Shown here in pieces: positions 35,793-47,020 of a stretch of 64,000 nt of DNA. The DNA is taken from NCBI GenBank assembly GCA_905250025.1, contig CAJNOJ010000190.1:141331-205330 (forward strand). The letters run 5' to 3'. Source of the DNA: Adineta ricciae (lineage: Eukaryota > Rotifera > Eurotatoria > Adinetida > Adinetidae). The notes beneath the pieces were generated by a model. That model searched no databases. It was not told the origin of the DNA and saw only the letters and a list, made by a program, of their open reading frames with translations. The position numbers were made by a program, and so were the translations under genes. How positions within the stretch are numbered: position 1 is the first letter of the stretch; each line of letters begins with the position of its first letter.

Positions 35793-38075
35793 TTAAATTT
35801 GCGGTAATGGTTGTTGTCGTCGAGTAGCAGGTTGATGGTCAGCCAATGGTTTTGATCCATGACGATTAATCCAGCATTGTTTGCAGTACGATCGAAGACA
35901 ATGAAAGTTTCGACAGAACAAGTCAGCAACCGATGGACAAAATGCACACGGTTCGTTTTCACGCAAGAATGGATCAATATCAAGCTAAACACATCGAATC
36001 TCACCTCCACTACTCTCATCCTCACATCTAATCAACTCACCAACTTATGAAAACAGTCACACTTGATGTCGATCGCACCTGCAGCCACTGCTCGCATGTA
36101 ACTATGCGAATCGCAGAACAACACCGTTCCAGTACCTACAACACACATACTCTCGCCCTCACATTCATACCACCCTAGCTCACTCACCCGTCGGATATCC
36201 ATACTTGTCCGTGTTGATCTGAGCCATGGACACCGAGCCAAACACATTGGCCATGATCGTCGCCAAACTGAATGCAGTCATCTTGCCATGTAGTGGTGAC
36301 ACAAAGATTGTTCGTGACCAATCCTTGTAGGATGGATCGAGGGCGGCAATGTTCTCTTGTTGAACGACAAACACGTTGTCTTTCATGTTCCACGGCACAA
36401 CTTGAATCTAGTGACAGTGAGGGTGAGAGTGGTGATGGTGCAGAAGAGGGTGATACATACTGGTTTGAGTCGATTGGGTCGAAGTGAAACGCCCGACGAT
36501 GATGAAGATTGACCTCCGGCTGCTGTTGTTGTCGTTGTTGTTGTGAGTGTTGATGACGTTAGCGACATGTGAATATGAAGAAAGTAGTCGACGGTCGATC
36601 GTTGTTGTCGGGTGCAGTGCTTGAGAAGCTCGCACACTGATCGCGACTCGCGAAACACAACATGACAAAAACCTGTGTGGAGAGTGTGATTGGGAAGGTG
36701 TGGTAAAGTGAGAACGGGAGTGGAGTACCTGGCATGTTGTGACTGAGTCCGTCGTTTTTGGGCCACTTGATGTTGCACTTGCCGAACTTTCGCAACACCA
36801 ACAGCAATTCAGCTGAAACGAAAAAGTAGAGAGATGATGGGAGAAATGATGCGAATGCTGGCGAACCTTCGGTGAGCTCAGGTGGAATACCACCGAGGAA
36901 GACTTTCTGTGAGAAGTGAGTATTGATCTGATACTGATCCATGGTCATGGGCTCAAATCTCATGGGCAAGTAGCCTCGCCATGATGGCATGGGATTGGAT
37001 CGGTTGGCAGTATGAATGACTTGAGGCTGTGGTTGAGACTGAAGAAGAGGGCCATTGCCTAGAATGAATGATGGAGAATGAGAGAGATTAGAGGAGAAGA
37101 TGTGGGTGAGAGTTACCAAAGGTCGCAGAAGAAGAAATAGGCCTGAATGAAGGTGGCACTCGTTGTAGATCGTTGTCGGTGAGAATGGAAGGAATATTGT
37201 CGACTGAAGCAAGTGTTTGTCGGCTAGATAACGGTGTCGGTAATGGTAACAAATACTGTGCAGATGACATAGAATGAATATTCTTAGTCGGTACAGTTAC
37301 TGAGCTAGTTGAATTCTTCATGGTTGGTCGGAACTGAAATTATCAGATAAAGCAATATTTAGCATCTTTCGCACATGTCAAGAAGCTTTAGTGTGTTATG
37401 AATCAGTGGCTATAGAATTGATTTTACAGACACTTACTGATCGTTGATTTGTCGGTGGTTGATTGCCGATACTGCTAAATGACATTGTTGATGACGATGT
37501 CGACATGTGTGACATGGGCGAGACGAGAACATCAGTTATGGACGATGAAGCAACATTTTGATTGGTACTGAAAGGACACGATTACAATGAGAGAGTTATG
37601 CTTGAGGTGAATTACGAGTCTTAGTATCGATGAAACTCACCGAAAGTCAGTAATTAAATAGCTAGGTGGTGGCGATAATTGTTCGTTGAGTTGAAAATTC
37701 AAACTTTCGACGTCTGATTGCCTGCAAATCGGATCAAAGTGAATTCAGAGATTTACAATGCCTATGTATACTCACCACCAGCTTACATCAGCTGTTCGCC
37801 GTGAACTATAGTTCTCGCGGAAAAAGTGATGATCATCTAATGAATTTGCAACATTGCTCATATTAGCTAATGTAATTGACGAACGAAGAGGTGAAAGCAC
37901 GGACATAGTCGACATCGGAGGCGCAGTTGCAGTGTTGATACCTGAATCATGAGAAGAAAACTCGGAAAAAACTAAACAGAAATGAATAGTTCGAATCTTG
38001 AAGATATTGCACGGTTTGTAACAACATCGTACTTGAATCGGGTGACGTCGATGTTGTCTTCAATTGATCGTCCAT
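35793..38075 (-). CDS. CPEB1: CPEB1-type cytoplasmic polyadenylation element binding protein, copy 2
   Basis: Same 11-exon plan as copy 1: 38033-38075, 37776-37941, 37641-37721, 37438-37567 and 37117-37333, then six exons at the copy 1 positions plus 3148 bp, ending at the TAA 35793-35795. It totals about 543 residues. Exons 1, 4 and 5 have exactly the copy 1 lengths (43, 130 and 217 nt), and intron phases agree, so the genes are true tandem paralogues. The N-terminal 190 residues are only loosely similar (for example WWQSDVESLNF against RWQSEMENFNF). Both RRMs and the zinc domain are identical to copy 1. The C-terminus ends QQPLPQI. RNA targets are probably the same; regulation through the N-terminus may differ. 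Confidence 0.93.
35812..37237. repeat. Near-identical direct repeat, right copy
   Basis: Partner of 32664-34089 at an offset of 3148 bp; see that entry. Outside these limits on both sides, sequence similarity drops at once to the level expected of old paralogues. Confidence 0.9.
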
Positions 38076-38553
38076 TGCAGAAACACGTTTTTATACTGAA
38101 AGAATGAACAGACTGCACCTAAAATACAAGATCTATTAGGATTCCGCACGATAAATTAGGTCGAAGCAAGGAGTGCACATCCGAATAATCAGTATAGTCC
38201 GTCGATTATATATCGAAGAGAAATGGCGCAAAAGAAGAAAGCCTCTGGTTATGTATGGGTCAATATATATTCGGAATACAAAGAATCAGTAGTCTAGTCT
38301 ATCGATAATGTATAGATTGAAATAATTTCGAAAGAGGTCACCTAGTGCCACGCCTCACACGGCGGGTATCGTATAATATCTGTGGAGAAACACGATTAGT
38401 AGCTAATTACCTACCTAATCAGATGGGACCAGATTGATTTTGTAAAGAGCACTGAAAATGGATATGATTTCTTTTTAGTAAATTGATTTCAAGCACCGGT
38501 ATTTTATTCTCAAAAAACATGTTATAATTATACGAAAATACAAAAGTCATGTG
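38076..38553. other. Intergenic region between CPEB copy 2 and DPAGT1
   Basis: 5' flank of CPEB copy 2 and 3' flank of DPAGT1. A CTTTCAG acceptor-like site stands about 20 nt upstream of the CPEB ATG. A GC-richer patch occurs near 38345-38370. No gene. Confidence 0.45.
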
Positions 38554-40176
38554 TCATAGAAAAATTGAACTAAATAATAGCGTATGAAAAACGTCAGCAA
38601 AGTGCCAAAGACAATCTGGAACAAAGAAATATCCGTCTGAAAGTATTTCGTTATGAATATGTGTTCCTACTTGTATGAGTATCAGGATTTGTGTTAAGGT
38701 TTCTTCATGCAATGGTCCACACCAACAGAGCACAGTGTTAATAATGGTAAAATTCGTTGTAGATATCATCATTTGATTATCATGTTTTTTATACTCACGA
38801 TATTTGATAAATTTTGTTGCTGAAAAGAAACGTAACATTAACCATCCGACGATGGTCAAATCTTTCTTTTTAAATTCGATTTCTGATGGGTTCAGTTTAT
38901 TTAACTCGGGATTCAATCTAACCATAGTAGTTAGTTAGGTTTTCGAAAAGAAACTATCTCACCTTGGAAGACGATGCCTTGGACATGGAATAAAACGAAA
39001 TAATTGCGGGATTGACAGAAGAAAATTAACAATTTGCGGTATAAAGAATAATAACATTGTTTTACTAAAATGACCAATAATTCCAACGACTGCAAATGTC
39101 ATTCCAGCAAAATAACAAAGCGTATCACCGACAAAGATTTCTGCTGGACACCTACATAAACCAAAATCAATTATGAAAAAGAACATCTGCTAAGTATCTA
39201 TACCAATTTCTCAATAAGATGGGAAAAGTACATGCAATAAATGGAATCATGAAGTACAGAGAAAAGAGATGTTCTTCGAAACAAGAACCTAAAAGATATG
39301 ATTGAACTGCAAATGAGAAGAACGTTTTTATTTCAAACCTTGCAATTCAATAAGATTAAATATTAGTATTGATACTGCAATCACAATTGATTGACCAACT
39401 TCTAATCCATTCACACCAGCTAGAATATTAATCGCATTTGTACAAAACACTGCCACCATACTCATGTAAATATAATAGAAAATTCCTATATAGATCAATC
39501 GTAATTGCAAATGAAATGGTTCTCATGTGTTCTACAAAATGTGCTAACCGAGATTCCATTGATGACCGATGTATGGCCGAACTGGTTTAGGCAAAATAAT
39601 CGTTGTTGAATGGTAATTAGCAAAGTAAACCAATAAGAGCGGCAATGATGCAATTAATGGTAGTAATAATTTGACGCTCCAACGTAAATCCAACACATCG
39701 TCTGCGAAACCCAGTAAGACCATACAGCAAATGGAAAGTAGTGCAGCTAGATATTCGACAAACTTCGAAAAGAATCAATTCAATATGAACTAATGTCGAT
39801 CGTCCGTTTTACTTTGTTATGCGGGAAATCGCTGTGAGGATGGAAATGCTCGGAAAAGACGATAGCAATCATGATAAACATGAGTACGAGAAACATTCCA
39901 GCAGCTATAACACCTTGCGATTCGGCGCTAGAATAATTTCAAGCAGATTTGTAATTTCCATCTATTACTTTTAGGGTTAACTTACATTTGAATTTCTCGT
40001 GAAGTTCTTTTATTTAAATCGTATCCCCATAGTTGTGCTCGAATAAATTTTTCTTTCAAGATTGGAACTAGACGATTGACAATCAAACCGCCGACAATCG
40101 AAATACAGATATCAAAGACAATTGTAAATAAATCAAAGCGATCAAGTGTTGATTCTGATGTCTGAATTGGTTTCAT
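38554..40176 (-). CDS. DPAGT1: UDP-GlcNAc:dolichyl-phosphate GlcNAc-1-phosphotransferase
   Basis: Seven exons separated by short introns give about 400 residues; exon 1 is 39986-40176 and the last ends at 38554. Family markers in order: [28 protein letters not shown], the DDXXD-like [40 protein letters not shown], then [32 protein letters not shown] and [12 protein letters not shown]. About ten hydrophobic helices are present, as expected for this ER membrane enzyme. It catalyses the first step of the dolichol-linked oligosaccharide pathway for N-glycosylation and is the tunicamycin target. The 3' splice site TTTCTAG sits one base before the ATG, so a leader or UTR exon joins there. No lesion seen. 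Confidence 0.95.
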
Positions 40177-40371
40177 TCTAGAAATCAAATAAGAGACAGA
40201 AAAAGAAACTAATTGTTTTTTTTTATACTGATCAATGGTGATGATCTTTTTATACAAAAGAAACTTAGAAGGAAGGAAAATACAAGTCGTAAGAGATAGT
40301 CTAACAAGGGCAAGAGAAAACAAACGGAAAGGAGATAATAGAGAAAATGTTTCTTTTTCTTGGTTATAGAT

Positions 40372-40941
40372 TTATCGAAACTCCATTGGCATGGGAATGC
40401 TCTTGATGTAATCTTTTGTTTTACGTTCACTTTCACGTTCAACAGCCCATCCTTTTAGATCAACTTCAGGGTGACGACGCATCCAAATCATATGATGCTT
40501 TTGTTTCATATAAGCGTCGATACAACTATGTGGAGCACCCATTTCACCATATTTTTGATACCAATTTGCATGCGATTCGAATAGATCATCTTTTTCTTTG
40601 GCACATTTATCTAGAGCATCGATTCGGCCTTCGTGGACAACACAACGTGATAAACGATCTTGAAGAATTTCGATAATCATTGTATCAATACGTCGGTCAC
40701 GTAAAAACGCCATTTCTGCTTCGTAAAAACAAACTTGATCTTCGATCTCACACTCATCGATTGTTTTCACTGGACTAAATTTACGATGATAATATGGATA
40801 AGCTGGTCCACGGAAACGTTCGACAAAATTACGGTGAAACCATCGTACAGGCCGTAAATAAAGTGTATCTAGAGTTGTATAGCCAATATCGGACCATTTA
40901 TTTAGTCCGCGAACATATTCCTCTGGTGTTGGTTCTGGCAT
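40372..40941 (-). CDS. NDUFB10: NADH dehydrogenase 1 beta subcomplex subunit 10 (PDSW)
   Basis: A single coding exon of 189 residues from ATG 40939-40941, with an acceptor (TTATTTTAG) 7 nt upstream. Family features: PAYPYYHRKFSPV near the start of the conserved region, ECEIEDQVCFYEAEMAFLRDR, then IIEILQDRLSRC and a helical C-terminal half with cysteines spaced for disulphides, as in the intermembrane-space side of complex I. It is an accessory subunit of the mitochondrial complex I membrane arm, with no catalytic centre. Length is close to the usual 170-180 residues. Confidence 0.93.
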   Translation of the reverse strand: MPEPTPEEYVRGLNKWSDIGYTTLDTLYLRPVRWFHRNFVERFRGPAYPYYHRKFSPVKTIDECEIEDQVCFYEAEMAFLRDRRIDTMIIEILQDRLSRCVVHEGRIDALDKCAKEKDDLFESHANWYQKYGEMGAPHSCIDAYMKQKHHMIWMRRHPEVDLKGWAVERESERKTKDYIKSIPMPMEFR

Positions 40942-41630
40942 TTGAATTCTAAAATAAAAGAACAAAATATAACTATCTGTGTTGCGACAATTCCTCGATC
41001 GATTTTTTTGATGAAGCGAAAAAACAGATGGACATATTTGGTACACCACGCTGTAGTCGTGCTAGCGCTAGTTTACTAGCTTAGAATGTAGCGCCACGAG
41101 TTGATAATAATAAACAGAAAGAATTTTCGGAATTTGCATTATTTTATGAAGAAAAAAGAAAGATTTGGATTTTAATGAGAGAAATTTGATTTATTCGTTA
41201 AAGTTCTGTCAAAATAATCTAATTGGTTAAATACTTAGCCAATTACATTTAGTTGGTTTTCAATAATAATAACAACTACAAGTTGTTAAGTATTCATCGT
41301 TAGAAAATAAACCTGCAATTATCATTGATGTTTTAATTCAAAGGCAGCAAATAGGAATTGTAGTTTGTAATATTCATCACTTCTATACATCAAGAGTTAT
41401 AATCAGTGAAGAAAATGTACAAATCTTCTCACGAGGAGTCTCTTTGTTCTTCAAGTGAAAGATTATTCTGCGCTTGCAAATTTAACACGAAGGAGCTCAA
41501 ATGACATGTTGTGGAGTTTTTACAAAAACGACTAAATCGATCCAGCTGTTTCAGTGTTTATGCATTTACCGAAACCAAATGTTATTTAAAGAAAAAGAAA
41601 GCAAATTATACTGCGAATCTTTTTGAATCG
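40942..41630. other. Intergenic region right of NDUFB10
   Basis: 5' flank of NDUFB10, then AT-rich DNA with no supported gene. Confidence 0.45.
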
Positions 41631-42600
41631 TTGAACATGTTCGATTTTCTTTTGATGTTTGCACGATTTTTTGTCATTTGAGCTAGTTCCAATTCATTGA
41701 TAAGAACAATTGCAACAAAAAACGTTTTACTAATCGCCGCTAGGTCACGAAAATCGTTAAAACTCTATGAAGTTTTTCTTGCTGTTGGTGTTCAGGTGAT
41801 GCCTTAGCCGCTGTTGAAATATCTGATTCTCAGGCAGATCAATGAAGTAATGACATAGTATCAACACGTTTATGTCGACCAAGTGCTGCGAACGCTATTC
41901 GTGATAATTGTTTATTTGCTCCTCGTGAACGAGATAGAATACTGTTTAAATCTTGTAGAAAAGTGAGTTATTTGAATAGTCTTGTATTTCGACGCTACAA
42001 ATTTCTTTTTATAAAGATATGTCCTAGAAATTCACCGACGGACTGGTGTTGTATCAATGAATGCAAAACGATCAGGTGTAACTGTGGCTGCATCTGACAG
42101 TGATCCTCGTGCTATTGGAGAATCAAATGGACAGTCTCCTATCGATACTGGTAAAATCGAGCTAACATCGATCTATATGGAAATGTCTTTTTGTATAGAA
42201 AAATCTGATACGATTACCATTGAGAAAAAAAATTTGATTGCAGAAAAGCAGGACCGAGACACTTCTATGGCCGAGGAACAGAACAAAGTAGGCATAGAAT
42301 TTTATAAGTGCTCTATACTCGAGGATATCAATCTTCTCACATTTTACTCTTCCTTTTCGATTGTTGCTTTATTCTTGCTTATTATTACTCAATACGCACC
42401 ATTATCATTTTATTTCCTATTCTAGACCGGTTAGTTGTTCAACGCAGCAGCAGAAATTTACTCATACTTTGCATCTGTATATCGTCAATACCTTAACGAA
42501 AGATTAAGCATTAGGAGCAATCCCCACGTCAACAAATACGGGCTGGATCCGGAACCATTGTCCTGAGTCAAGGATCACTATGAAGAGTTTCAACAGCTTT
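41630..42600. pseudogene. Stretch of coding-like relics on both strands, gene model unresolved
   Basis: Several short frames with gene-like codon use overlap here. The best is a minus-strand pair of exons, 42036-42172 and 41839-41941, joined by an 84-nt GT-AG intron into 80 codons ending at TGA 41839-41841 (it includes PVRRILSRSRGANKQLS). I do not recognise it. Further right on the minus strand (about 42560-42495) the string GQWFRIQPVFVDVGI resembles the conserved VLFNVGINEQQ region of INPP4 phosphatases but is soon broken by stops. Another minus fragment of about 36 codons lies near 41635-41745. A competing plus-strand model (exons 41767-41795, 41848-41962, 42017-42097) would encode a 74-residue secreted cysteine-rich peptide. 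At most one of the overlapping models can be right; decayed gene remains are the safest reading. Confidence 0.35.
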
Positions 42601-43330
42601 TTCAACACTTACTATAAGAAGTTTTATATTTAGAATAAAGAAACTCATAAAAAAACCATATGTTTTAGTACGAGTGTCACTAGAAGAGAAATAACCACGC
42701 CTTCATCATTTCTTAAATATTTAGAATTGCTGAAGTATCATAAGTATTTATAAAAGTGGCTTCAAACCAAATAAAAATTTTCCTCGACACATTTCAAAGG
42801 TTTCGTCTGAAAAACTTATAACTTGTAATTATCAATAAAAAGGAACGAAGCAGAACGAAACACGTTCATAATGATGCATGTACATATCTTATGTCAGTTT
42901 ATTCGAATAGAATAATCGAGGAAAACGCTTTTTTTGATTGTACAATTTTTGACAGTGTGTGTGTGTGTGTTGCCATCAGTTCTCGACAATAGTCACCCAC
43001 CCTCAAGATTTATCTACATTTTCGAAGATCAGTGCACTTCGAAATATCTAGAAGACGGTGGCCTTCGAATATTCTGTCATGCAGTAAAACTTTGCACTGA
43101 CACCCACAGTCGCAGTTTCAAAGGTGACGAATATTTACAGAACCTTTGATCAATACCTAGATGAATGCTATCTATCTGAATCCATAATATCGATTAAAAG
43201 AAAGATAACAATCGAAAAGAGGCTGAAAACGAATGTTGAATATTCTCATCAGGGGAATTCAAGGGATAAATAGAGCTGGCGAACACGAAAGGGCTCGTTT
43301 TAACTGGTAACAGCCGCCGAAAACAGGAAG
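42600..43330. other. Intergenic region left of the Kunitz gene
   Basis: No supported gene. A TG microsatellite lies at about 42954-42970. An acceptor-like GGTAACAG lies about 18 nt upstream of the Kunitz ATG. Confidence 0.45.
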
Positions 43331-44062
43331 ATGGTGTCTACGTCATTTATTGTGTTTATTGCACTCCTCGGGTTAACCAGTGTATATTCGAGTAAGTGTT
43401 GATTTGAACAAGTAATGCCACAAATGAATGGGGTATTAATGTCTAGATATCGACGACTTTGACTGTTTTGAACGAGCTGATCCTGGTCCAGGTCGTGCTT
43501 TCTTTGAATTATACACTTGGAACGCTCGTAACAAGACCTGTACGAAATTTGTTTATGGTGGTTTATTGGGAAATCACAATCGATTTCAAACAAAAGAAGA
43601 ATGTTCCAAAGCATGCCATGACGCCGTCATACGTATGTTTCCTTCTCTTTGTCATGTCATTTATTATTTCGAAATCTTCTAGATAAACAATTAAAATTCC
43701 ATCCAACTCGTCGTTACAGCGCAGTGAATCGTTTACATGAAATGTTTCAGATAGCTTTGAATATTGAAGAAGTCGATCACAATTATTTCAAATTAATCAG
43801 TCAACCAAGTGGAAAAGTCTTGAGTGTGATAACTAGCGACAGATCGTTAACTGTTGGAACACAAGACTTCAGCAATGATAGTTCGCAACTTTGGGATATT
43901 ATTCCAACGCGTGAAAAAGATTATTTCCGAATCAAAACAGTAAGCAGACCAATGGGTCAGATGGATTATATGTTTTTACAAGTAACTGACCAGGATGTCA
44001 CACATTTAACATTAGCCAGACGTGATTATGACGATCTCGGTCAACAGTGGCGATTCATTTGA
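43331..44062 (+). CDS. Secreted protein with one Kunitz domain and a beta-trefoil-like domain
   Basis: Three exons, 43331-43391, 43447-43632 and 43683-44062, give 208 residues. Residues 1-20 are a signal peptide. A Kunitz domain follows (about 25-80): FDCFERADPGPGRAFF, then YTWNARNKTCTKFVYGG and GNHNRFQTKEECSKAC. Four of six family cysteines are present. The pair that forms the Cys14-Cys38 bond of BPTI is missing: GPG replaces GPC, and GGLLGN replaces GGCxGN. The P1 arginine (GRA) is kept. The C-terminal 120 residues, with repeated patterns such as YFKLISQPSGKVLSVI and SQLWDIIP...YFRIKTVS, look like a ricin-type beta-trefoil. Possible role: secreted protease inhibitor or carbohydrate-binding protein; this is inference. 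Confidence 0.85.
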
Positions 44063-44761
44063 AAACTGTTATAAATAAACTGTGCCCTATCAATCATCTC
44101 GTTTTTTTGTACAAAAAAGGCTGATCTGAAGACGGCCTTTTGATCATTTTTTTTTTCATATGTGCAAGGATAGTCTTGTTATTGTTATTGAATATCGATT
44201 ATTCGGCTTAACTCTTGTCATTCGAGTTCGTTTTTCATTTTGATATGTCTTTCTTTTTCGTTGATCATTAAGACTATGAATGACAATAAAATATACTAGA
44301 CAACGACCTTTCATTCGAAATCTGCTGTTAGAACACGTATTTTCTTCTTTTACTTCAAAGAATGAACACGTCTGAAGACGAAAACTTTTCAAAACTCCAA
44401 GGTTAACGGAAATAAAACATCTTGACTTGTTTAATGAAGAGTTCTAGACGTGTAGAATAGACTTCGATCATACCCATTCGAGATTTGTTACTTGAAGTCA
44501 AGGTAATGATTTCGTTGCGAGTTTTTTTGTCAAATGTTTGTCATTATGTCGTTATTACATATTCAAAGCCACATTCTTTCACGTACACACATTTAATCCT
44601 AATAAGATATAGAGGAAAAAAGACAAAGAGAGAGAGAGAGAGAAGAGCTCCGACTTATCAACATATAAACGACGTCTATAAATGTAAGTAAAACGACATT
44701 TTGGATTTGATCACTTTCTATCTCCTTTAATCGAGCTATACGCAGGAATCTTTGTGCAAAT
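44063..44761. other. Intergenic region
   Basis: 3' flank of the Kunitz gene and 5' flank of the repeat-rich secreted protein gene. GA tract near 44628-44642. A short inverted T/A run (gtacaaaaaaggctgatc) near 44110 is not obviously functional. No gene. Confidence 0.45.
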
Positions 44762-47020
44762 ATGCGCTTGAGTTTAATAGTTTTACTATGTTTCGTTATT
44801 GCTCTGGCCACTTCAGCAACGACACGTCGTCGTCCGACTAAAACATCAACACCAAAGTCGGCTTATGCTTACTTACGTACTGTTCGTGGAAACAGTTCGT
44901 GTACTAGCGGATCCTGTCCGTTTTGGGAAAGACACGGACGTTCGTTCGCTGCACTTCGATGCTACTCTCAGCAATATCAAGAATGTACATGTCTCCATCG
45001 CATGTGCTTTAGTTCATGCATGTTTACACGAGAAGTTTGTAATCAAGAAATGGTCTCGTGTTTACGACAAATATGCCCACGTTGTATGCCACCATCGGCA
45101 TCAGCTATGTGCGCTGTTTATGATTCCATGGCTACACGAGTAGCTGAAGCTCTGTCCATCTTTGCTTGCTATCCATGCTGTGCGGTGTTTCATACTACGA
45201 CAGCCAATATTACAAGTATGATTCACTTTTACTTGTGATACTGAGATATGTAAATGTTTGATCTTTTCTAAAGATGTACCTCCAACAACAACTCGTAAGT
45301 TACTACAAGTCTTGTATTAGGAAGTTCTATCGTAAAGATCATTCTCTGTTACTTTTGGCTAGCTGCTATTCCTGAAAGTTCAACAACAGATCCTTTTGCA
45401 TTTACAGACGGTAAGCGAATGGAAATTTATCTATCAATCAAATTTTATCTTGATTTCATTTCATAGGTATGTCAACTAGACACTTTTAATTGATCATTCG
45501 TTCAAAATATGATTTTTCGAATACACTAGACAATCTTGGTCCATCAAATTCAGATAATCCAGAAGGTAATCGATTTCTGTAAAACTTGAAATAGTATTGA
45601 ATGACCTATATATCGATAGTGACAGATGATTACTATACTGGTATCATAAATATCAATCCAACAAGTAAGATAAACTATGCTACGATTTATTTGTATCATC
45701 TGTATCGATTCTTTTTTCGTCTTGTAAGATGCTGTACCAATTAATAATCAAAATACTGGTAAATACGCTTTAGTTATCTTGATTGAACAAAAATCTCAAC
45801 TGTTCATGTAGGATCTCTCCCGACAAATAACGTAAACAATGGAAGTAAGTACGACGTAAAAGATCATTAATTTCTCATTAGAATATCTACACCTGCATAG
45901 TAAAATTTTCATTACTGAAATAAACATTCGCTACAATTGTTTCTAGTCTATACCAATGGAAACGGTAACATCTACCCAAACACAAACACCAACGGTATTC
46001 CTAACACACCCGTCAATACGAATACTAATGCCAATGGAAACGGCATTCCCAACTCGAACACAAACACTTTTACTAATACCAATGGAAATGGTATCCCTAA
46101 CACAAATACAAACGGCAATACATTTACCAATGGAAACACAAATGGCAACATCTATACCAATGGAAACACAAATACAAACGGCAATACATTTACCAATGGA
46201 AATGGTATCCCTAACACAAATACAAACGGCAATACATTTACCAATGGAAATCGTATCCCTAACACAAATACAAACGGCAATACATTTACCAATGGAAACA
46301 CAAATGGTAACATCTATACCAATGGAAACACAAATACAAACGGCAATACATTTACCAATGGAAATGGTATCCCTAACACAAATACAAACGGCAATACATT
46401 TACCAATGGAAACACAAATGGTAACATCTATACCAATGGAAATCTAAACGGTAACGGTAATCCCAACGGAAATCCCAACACTAATGCTCCCGTAAACACA
46501 AATACCAATGGAAACGTTGTTCCCAACACAAACATTAACACGGTACCTAATACAAACACAAATGGAAACCCAAATACAAATGGCAATCCTAACAGTAACG
46601 GTAATGGCAATACCAATGCAGGTGGAAATACAAATGGTGTCAACAGTGTGAACACTGTGAACGGTAACGGTAATGGACTTAGTGGAAACTGTATGATATA
46701 GGCTAAGTTTTACAATCATTCGATCGATTTTTATAGGTGTCGGTACTAATAACTATCCTGGCGTAGTCTTTCCTGGTAGTGATGCAATGTTCTACAACAA
46801 TAACTTCCCTCTTCGAAATCAACAAACTGTCAAACAACGTAGACGTCAAACTGTACGTTCAACAAAACGTCGTTCATCAACAACACGCCGAGCATCAACT
46901 TCAACTCGCCGAACGGCTCAAGCAAATGGTACAGTTCGTGCTAACACTGTCAAAAGCAGTGTTCGTAAACCGGTGCAAGCAGCCAAAAAACCTCAAACAA
47001 ACAATCGTGTCAAAAGTTAA
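44762..47020 (+). CDS. Secreted cysteine-rich protein with Asn/Thr/Gly repeats and a basic tail
   Basis: Nine exons: 44762-45215, 45274-45294, 45363-45410, 45530-45565, 45620-45664, 45729-45758, 45812-45844, 45947-46690 and 46737-47020, giving 564 residues. All eight introns are phase 1, and every internal exon is a multiple of three (21, 48, 36, 45, 30, 33 and 744 nt). Residues 1-19 are a signal peptide. Exon 1 then encodes a domain with about 17 cysteines (around CTCLHRMCFSSCMF and CLRQICPRC). Six mini-exons add Thr/Pro/Asn-rich linker. Exon 8 is a minisatellite encoding TNTNGNTFTNGNGIPN-like units. Exon 9 is rich in Arg, Ser and Thr (RRRQTVRSTKRRSSTTRRAS). I do not recognise the family. 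A structural, matrix or mucus role is a guess. Confidence 0.75.
45947..46690 (+). repeat. Coding minisatellite of Asn-Thr/Gly-Asn units
   Basis: Built from 6-nt words for Asn-Thr and Gly-Asn grouped into units of about 48 nt (TNTNGNTFTNGNGIPN) and related units with NIYTNGN. Two 117-nt-scale blocks near 46120-46240 and 46280-46400 are almost the same, so the array grew by slippage or unequal exchange. Because the repeat lacks stops, other frames are also open here and are not genes. Confidence 0.9.

Noticed and set aside
42057-42425. Plus-strand frame of 122 residues
   Set aside because: It is antisense to the better minus-strand exon model, its continuation relies on a weak splice, and no domain is seen.
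42934-43149. 71-residue plus-strand frame next to a TG microsatellite
   Set aside because: No domain or splice support; the N-terminus is encoded by the microsatellite.
46444-46719. Minus-strand frames across the minisatellite
   Set aside because: Stop-free only because the repeat lacks stop codons in these frames; the plus-strand gene model explains the DNA.
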